Part shown: piece after piece, positions 50,956 through 57,290 of the stretch
Layout of the letters: each line of letters starts with the position of its first letter
Position numbering within the stretch: position 1 is the first letter of the stretch
Assembly: GCF_027622855.1 (NCBI RefSeq)
Contig: NZ_JAPZVR010000024.1
Location: 1 to 57,290 of the forward strand
From: Glycomyces algeriensis
GTDB taxonomy: Bacteria > Actinomycetota > Actinomycetes > Mycobacteriales > Micromonosporaceae
Reading direction: 5' to 3'
Length of the DNA stretch: 57,290 bases
The notes under the pieces: generated by a model
The model's input: only the letters and a program-made list of their open reading frames with translations
Database searches by the model: none
What the model was told of the DNA's origin: nothing
Translations under genes and position numbers: made by a program

Positions 50956-51952
50956 GTCGATGATCGGGCGTCCGCATCCATCGGTAACACAATCAGCGCA
51001 TCCCGGGTCTTCGACGCTGCGGGCCGGGTCGTGCTGCCCGCCTTTGTCGACGCGCACGTCCATCTCGACAAGGCCTACCTGCTGGAACCGATCGCGAACG
51101 AGCTCGCGGCCGAGGGCGCGAAGCTCACCGCCGACCTGGGCGACGCCATCGCCACCGTCGCGCGGCTCCGTCCGCGCCTCGGCCCCGAAGTGGTCGCCGC
51201 AGGGGCGCAGCGCGCCGTGGACACGTTGGTGCGCAACGGCACTGTGGCCGCCCGCGCGATGGTCGAGATCGACCCCGCGGTCGGCCTCGGGCTCATGGAC
51301 CTCCACGCCGACCTGGCCGCCCGCAACGCCGGCCGGATCGGCCTCCAGCTCGTGGCTTTCCCCCAGCGCGGCCTCGAGCTCGACGGCATGCGCGAACTCA
51401 TGAAGGGCGCCATGGCCGCCGGGGCGGACGTGGTCGGCGGCTGTCCCTACGTCGACGACGACCCGGGTGCCCACCTCGACTTCGTCTTCGATCTCGCCGA
51501 GGCGTACGGCGCCCCCGTCGACCTGCATCTCGACTTCAGCGACGACCCGGAGGCGTCCCTCATCGACCTCGTGGCCGAACGCACCCGCGCCGCCGGCATG
51601 CAGGGCAGGGTCGCGATCGGCCACGTCACCACGCTCGCCGCCATGGCGCCGGACCGCGCCGACCGGGCGTTCGCCGCGATGGCCGAGGCCGGCATCGCCC
51701 TGGCGGTCATGCCCGCCACCGATGTCTACCTCACCGGCCATCCGCGCGAGGCCAGCGGCTGGCACGCGACCCGCCCGGTCGCCCCGCTCCTGCGGGCCGC
51801 ACGCGCCGGCGTCACGGTCGCGATCACCAACAACAACCTGTGCAATCCGTTCGCGCCCTATGGGAACGGCAGCCAGCTCCAAGCCGCTTGGCTCGCGGGC
51901 CTGCTCTTCCGCGCCGTCGCCGCCGCCGATCGGGCGACGCTCATCGACGCGA

Positions 51953-53502
<1,550 letters not shown>

Positions 53503-53506
<4 letters not shown>

Positions 53507-54342
53507 GGCGCGACCGCTGCCGTTGCCGCCCCGGCCCCAGCCGAAGCCCCGTCCTTTGCGCCGCCGTCGAGCACGGTCCGGGTGACCCGTTCGCTGATGG
53601 CGGCAACGAGCGCCCGGGGCCGACGCGGCATGAGGTGCGCATTCAAGGCGTTGCCGAGGCCCGGCGTCACATAGGCCCGGTCGCGGTCGAGGGCACGCAA
53701 CGCGGTGCGCACCACCCGGTCCGCCGGGATCAGGGCGCCGAACGAGGCGGCCTTCTCGTTGCCGATGGCCTCGACGAACCCGGTCGGCACCGGCCCGGGG
53801 CAGACGGCGAGGACCTTCACGCCGCGTCCGCGGTACTCGTTCCGCAGCGCGAGGCTGAAGTTGAGCACGAAGGTCTTGGCCGCGCTGTAGACCGCGAAGT
53901 ACGGGGAGGGCTGGAACGCGGCGGTCGAAGCGATGTTCACGACCGCGCCGCCGCCGTTCGCGAGCATCCCGGGCAGCAGCTCATGGCTGAGATCGACCAG
54001 GGCGACGACGTTGACCATCAGCTGATCGTGGTCGCGCGCCCCGGAGATCTCCTCGAACCGGCCGCACGTGCCGAACCCGGCGTTGTTCACGAGCAGGCCG
54101 ACCTGCAGGCCGCGGGCGTCCAGCTTGATCTTGATGCGCTGCGCCGCATCGGGTTCGACGAGGTCCTGCACGATGACCTCGGCCTTCACGCCGTGCTCGG
54201 CGCGGATGCGGCGGGCCTCGGCCTCGAGCCGGTCGCCGCTGCGGGCCACCAGGACCACATCGTGGCCGCGTGCGGCGAGCTGCGATGCGAACTCCGCGCC
54301 GAGCCCGGAGGAGGCGCCGGTGATGAGGGCTGTGCTTGACAT
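53503..54342 (-). CDS. SDR-family oxidoreductase
   Basis: 279 residues. TGASSGLG nucleotide motif near residue 8, NNAG near 88 and YSAAK (catalytic Tyr/Lys) near 155; PGPV after it fits classical SDRs of the DltE/YqjQ-like group. The long C-terminus resembles such proteins. ATG 54342 follows GGAG at seven bases. Co-translated with the EamA transporter (GTGA overlap). Divergent from a TetR gene, which is the likely regulator. Confidence 0.88.
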
Positions 54343-54477
54343 GGTCGTGCTCCGTTCCATCGGTATCTGAGACAGAACAGTACGCGAAAATCCAAAAAAC
54401 GCAACAGTGAAGTTCCATTTAATTCGATTACGCCGACGTTCGTGTATCGTTTGTGCAGCACGAGGGACGGGAGCGAC

Positions 54478-55053
54478 ATGGAACCGACGACGAAGCGGCC
54501 GCTGCGGGCCGACGCCGAGCGCAGCGTGCGCGCGATCCTGGAGGCCGCCGAGCGGGTGCTCGCCGCCGATCCAGGCGCGTCGATGGAGCAGATCGCGACC
54601 GCCGCGGGCCTCGCCCGCACCACGGTCCACCGCCGCTTCGCCAACCGCCAGGCCGTCCTCGACGCCCTCGCGGTCTCGGCCGCCCGCCAGCTCCTCGACG
54701 CCGTCGACGACGGCCGCCCCGACACCGCGCCGCCGCTCGTCGCGATTCACCGGATCACCGCGAACGTGCTACAGGTCAAGTACTCCTGGACCTACGCCCT
54801 CGGCCTCCCCCCGGAACCCGGCAGCGAGGCGGCCCGCCTCCACGCCGAAGTCCAGGCCCGCTGCATGGCCGTCTTCCAACGCGCCCAACGCGACGGCCTT
54901 CTCAGCCCGGACGCCGACCTCGACTGGGCCCGGCGCGTCTACTACGCGCTCGTCGGCGAATCCCTCCACGGCAACGACGCGAACGCCGACCCCGACACCA
55001 TCGCCGCCCGCCTCGTCGATACCTTCCTCCACGGCTTCGCCGCCGCGAGATAA
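54478..55053 (+). CDS. TetR-family regulator
   Basis: 191 residues. Helix-turn-helix at about 15-60 (MEQIATAAGLARTTVHRRFA) and a helical ligand domain. GGGACGGGAG precedes ATG 54478. The 135-base divergent region with the SDR-EamA operon is unusually AT-rich for this DNA and must hold both promoters, but no clean palindrome was found there. Probably represses the SDR-EamA pair. Confidence 0.88.
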   Translation: MEPTTKRPLRADAERSVRAILEAAERVLAADPGASMEQIATAAGLARTTVHRRFANRQAVLDALAVSAARQLLDAVDDGRPDTAPPLVAIHRITANVLQVKYSWTYALGLPPEPGSEAARLHAEVQARCMAVFQRAQRDGLLSPDADLDWARRVYYALVGESLHGNDANADPDTIAARLVDTFLHGFAAAR

Positions 55054-55054
55054 C

Positions 55055-55165
55055 CCCATCACGCTGCCCCGGAACGAGTTACGCCACCGCGAAATGGCCG
55101 CATCCCCATAGGCGGGACACGCATCAAGCCCATCACCCTGGGCGGGAACGAGTTTCGCCGCCGCG
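55055..55165 (+). repeat. imperfect 37-base direct repeat after the TetR gene
   Basis: Copies at 55055-55091 and 55129-55165, about six differences, both beginning CCCATCAC and containing GGAACGAGTT. Period 74 bases. Non-coding. Confidence 0.5.
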
Positions 55166-55197
55166 CGGTGAGGCTGATGCCTCGTTGCGCGGCGGCG
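55156..55197. terminator. two-part hairpin terminator
   Basis: CGCCGCCGCGC and GCGCGGCGGCG enclose an inner GAGGC-TGAT-GCCTC stem. It lies between the convergent TetR gene and the small unknown gene. Confidence 0.65.
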
Positions 55198-55217
55198 TGG
55201 GTCGAGCCTTCGTCTCC

Positions 55218-55622
55218 TTAGGCGTCGAGCGCCTCGGTGATCTTCTGCGCCATCGCGGCCATGCTCGGGCCCGGCTCGCCCTTGTGCGCACGGGTGGCCG
55301 CTCCGACCGCAGTGACCACAGTGGTCCGGAAGTTCGCCGCCTCCGCCGCGTCCTGCGCCTTGAGCAGCTGCACGGACTCAGTGAGCGCGGGCAGGACCTG
55401 GTCGGCCAGGGCCGCAGCCGACTTCGCCTTCAGCTTGAAGTCGTTCTTCTTCGAGGCCAGCACGTGCCCGACGGCGCCGGTCGCGGAGGCGTAGGACAGC
55501 GTCCCATCCGTCGCGACCCGGTGGGCCGACCCGGAGATCCCGGCGAACGACATGAGCGTGACGGCGCCGAAAGCGGCGGTGCGGATGGTGGTGGTGTCCT
55601 GGGCGGTGAGGTTGACGTTCAT
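55218..55622 (-). CDS. small soluble protein of unknown function
   Basis: 134 residues from ATG 55622, which has GGAG six bases upstream. No signal peptide or membrane segment is convincing. The sequence is Ala/Thr/Ser-rich and predicted mostly helical (LTAQDTTTIRTAAFGAVTLM; KSAAALADQVLPALTESVQL). Similar proteins are encoded in other actinomycetes, but no function can be named. Single gene, bounded by the hairpin downstream. Confidence 0.65.
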   Translation of the reverse strand: MNVNLTAQDTTTIRTAAFGAVTLMSFAGISGSAHRVATDGTLSYASATGAVGHVLASKKNDFKLKAKSAAALADQVLPALTESVQLLKAQDAAEAANFRTTVVTAVGAATRAHKGEPGPSMAAMAQKITEALDA

Positions 55623-55798
55623 GACTTGCTCCGTTTTCGTTTCGGTCTTGCTTGCTGATGAAGCAACTATCGACCGCCCGCCTTGCACCGCCCTGACATC
55701 GCCCTGACACCTCCGCTGACAAGGACCGGCGGGCCCCGCGCGTCCGCAAAGGGCAAGGCCCGCAACGACACTCAGAACCCGCGCAGCACTCGTCCCGG

Positions 55799-56554
55799 TC
55801 AGAGGTGAGAGCCGCCGGTGGCGTCGATGACCTGGCCGGTGGTCCAGCGGCCCGCCGCCGAGGCGAGGAACAGGACCGGTCCGGTGAGGTCCTGCGGCCG
55901 GCCGACCCGGCCGAGGGCGGACCTGGACGCGGCGGCGGCCTGCGCTTCGGCGTTGCCGCGCAGCCAGGAGGCGTTGATGTCGGTGTCGACGATGCCCGGC
56001 GCGACCGTGTTCACCGTGATGCCGCGGGGCCCGAGCTCGGCGGCGAGCGCCAGCGTGAACGTGTCGACCGCGCCCTTGGCCATCGCGTAGGCGATGCCCT
56101 CGGGGAAGGCGATGCGGGTGACCCCGGAGCCGATGTTGATGATGCGGCCGCCGTCGGGGATGAGCTCCAGGGCCCTGCGGGTGATGAAGAACGGCGACTT
56201 GGTGTTCACGGCGAAGACGCGGTCGTAGTCGGCCTCGCTGACTGCGCCAATGCCGCCGGGCGCGCCGATGCCGGCGTTGTTGACGAGGATGTCGAGCGGG
56301 TCGCCGCGCAGTTCGGAGGCGAGGGCGTCGATGAGCGTGTCGGCCGCGCCGGGCTCCGCGAGATCGGCTTGGACGCTGAAGGCACTGCCCCCTGCGGCTT
56401 CGATCGCCGCGACGGTCTCCTTCGCGGCCTGCGCGTTCGCGTTGTAGTGGACGGCCACGCGGGCGCCCGCCCCGGCCATCTCGACGGCGATGGCGCGGCC
56501 GATGCCACGGCTGGCGCCGGTGACGAGTGCGGTCTTTCCCGAGAGGGTGAACAT
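55799..56554 (-). CDS. SDR-family oxidoreductase (FabG-like)
   Basis: 251 residues, the classical SDR length. TGASRGIGRAIA nucleotide motif near residue 13, NNAG near 90, YAMAKG (catalytic Tyr/Lys) near 157, and C-terminal GQVIDATGGSHL, typical of FabG-like reductases using NADP(H). GGAG precedes the ATG. Divergent from a TetR gene with a large operator between them, which makes it an inducible single-enzyme unit. Confidence 0.92.
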   Translation of the reverse strand: MFTLSGKTALVTGASRGIGRAIAVEMAGAGARVAVHYNANAQAAKETVAAIEAAGGSAFSVQADLAEPGAADTLIDALASELRGDPLDILVNNAGIGAPGGIGAVSEADYDRVFAVNTKSPFFITRRALELIPDGGRIINIGSGVTRIAFPEGIAYAMAKGAVDTFTLALAAELGPRGITVNTVAPGIVDTDINASWLRGNAEAQAAAASRSALGRVGRPQDLTGPVLFLASAAGRWTTGQVIDATGGSHL

Positions 56555-56567
56555 GGCGGCTCCTTTA

Positions 56568-56629
56568 TTGATCGATCGCTCAAGAATGCGACCGGCATGA
56601 CGCTACCAGATTCTTGAGCGATCGCTATA
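56568..56629. promoter_or_regulatory. paired TetR operator between the SDR and tetR genes
   Basis: Site 1 TTGATCGATCGCTCAA (56568-56583, nearly perfect palindrome) and site 2 beginning TTGAGCGATCGCT (56614-56626). Bases 56573-56587 and 56610-56624 are exact 15-bp inverted repeats of each other. Site 2 abuts the -10 box TATAAT of tetR. Confidence 0.75.
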
Positions 56630-56639
56630 TAATGGGTTC
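56628..56639 (+). promoter_or_regulatory. leaderless -10 box of the last TetR gene
   Basis: TATAAT (56628-56633), six bases, then GTG 56640, with no room for a ribosome-binding site. Confidence 0.55.
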
Positions 56640-57233
56640 GTGACAAGAGGAAGGCCCAGGTCATTCGACCGAGACGCGGCACTCGAGCAGGCCCTGCGCG
56701 TGTTCTGGCAGTACGGGTACGAGCCCGCCTCCATCGCCGTGCTCACCGACGTGATGGGCATCCGGCCCGCCAGCCTCTACGCCGCCTTCGGCGACAAGCG
56801 CCGCCTCTTCAGCGAAGCGGTCGCCCGCTACCAGGCCACCTACGGCGCCTTCACCACTGCGGCCCTCACCGAGGAACCCACCGCGCGCGGCGCGATCGAG
56901 CGAATGCTCCGCGAGATCGCGGCCAACTACACCGACCCCAGCCACCCGCCCGGGTGCCTCGTCATCTCCGGCGCGGTCAATCACGGCCCCGACGCCGCCG
57001 ACGTCGAAGCGGAACTGAAGGAGATCCGGGCCCGAGGCCGGGAGGCCGTCGCCGAACGCCTCCGTGCCGGCATCGCGAGCCGCGAACTTCCCCAGGACGC
57101 CGACCCCGAAGCACTCGCCGAGTTCGTCGCGGCCGTCGTCCGCGGCATGTCGCGCTCCGCCCAGGACGGCGCCACCACCGAAGAGCTCCTCGCCGTCGCC
57201 GAACTGGCCATGAAAGCCTGCCCCCAGGCCTGA
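56640..57233 (+). CDS. TetR-family regulator
   Basis: 197 residues. Starts TRGRPRSFDRDAALEQALRV with the helix-turn-helix IAVLTDVMGIRPASLYAAFG, characteristic of the TetR subgroup that carries a CLVISGAVNHGPDAADVE-like region with a Cys (PPGCLVIS). It probably represses itself and the divergent SDR gene through the operator at 56568-56629. Leaderless GTG start. After it only 57 unremarkable bases remain in the window. Confidence 0.9.
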   Translation: MTRGRPRSFDRDAALEQALRVFWQYGYEPASIAVLTDVMGIRPASLYAAFGDKRRLFSEAVARYQATYGAFTTAALTEEPTARGAIERMLREIAANYTDPSHPPGCLVISGAVNHGPDAADVEAELKEIRARGREAVAERLRAGIASRELPQDADPEALAEFVAAVVRGMSRSAQDGATTEELLAVAELAMKACPQA

Positions 57234-57290
57234 AGTGCCGCAAGGAATCCGACCGCAGGGAGTCGCCACCTCCGGTGCTGTGAACGCGTA

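Overview
High-GC actinobacterial DNA (roughly 70% GC by eye). Support for this comes from a ferredoxin-dependent korA/korB pair, an XRE/DUF397 regulatory pair, CIRCE-controlled groES-groEL with a His-rich GroEL tail, a BldM-like regulator close to groESL, and many genes that appear to be read from leaderless transcripts. Gene density and families suggest a filamentous soil actinomycete such as a member of the Glycomycetaceae or a relative; this is inference. No rRNA, tRNA, CRISPR array, integrase or transposase was recognised.

Layout. 1-550: a valS-like fragment fused to half of a terminator hairpin, plus remains of a small minus-strand gene. 0.55-9 kb: XRE/DUF397 pair, SigJ-type ECF factor divergent from an SDR, small membrane protein, MFS efflux pump with its TetR gene and a 42-bp nested operator, polyprenyl synthase, second MFS protein. 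9-17 kb: IclR regulator, acidic lipoprotein, YefM/YoeB toxin-antitoxin, korA-korB, and a SigE-type sigma factor overlapping a membrane-anchored FG-GAP protein. 17.5-20.2 kb: a short nuoA-B-C-H set with no nuoD. 20.3-22.5 kb: a class A PBP whose transpeptidase motifs are all altered. 22.5-29 kb: a block with the gene order of M. tuberculosis Rv0991c-Rv0995 (ruc, 5-FCL, galU, moeA, rimJ), with a GGDEF gene inserted and a CIRCE element in front of ruc. 29-36.6 kb: map, purK-purE, RidA, stress and redox genes, CGNR regulator, VapBC, a frameshifted HigA and a methyltransferase. 36.6-41.7 kb: two CIRCE elements, groES, groEL, an ABC-class ATPase and the BldM-like regulator.

42.4-52.1 kb is the most coherent accessory system. 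Formamidase/acetamidase and amidase genes, a FadR-type GntR regulator, a TauE/SafE-type permease, two cytosine-deaminase-type amidohydrolases and a complete ABC importer share recurring TGTATACGA boxes in their control regions. They look like a regulon for uptake and stepwise hydrolysis of an N-heterocyclic amide or pyrimidine-like compound; the substrate is not evident. 52.1-57.2 kb: EamA transporter with a repeat-expanded N-terminus coupled to an SDR, two TetR regulators, an uncharacterised small protein and an SDR/TetR divergent pair with a clear operator.

Recurrent themes are start codons six bases after a TANNNT box (eight cases), in-frame repeat expansions inside three otherwise ordinary proteins, lost or missing stop codons that let ORFs run antisense through their neighbours, and a nearly identical terminator hairpin that recurs in the first 3.4 kb.
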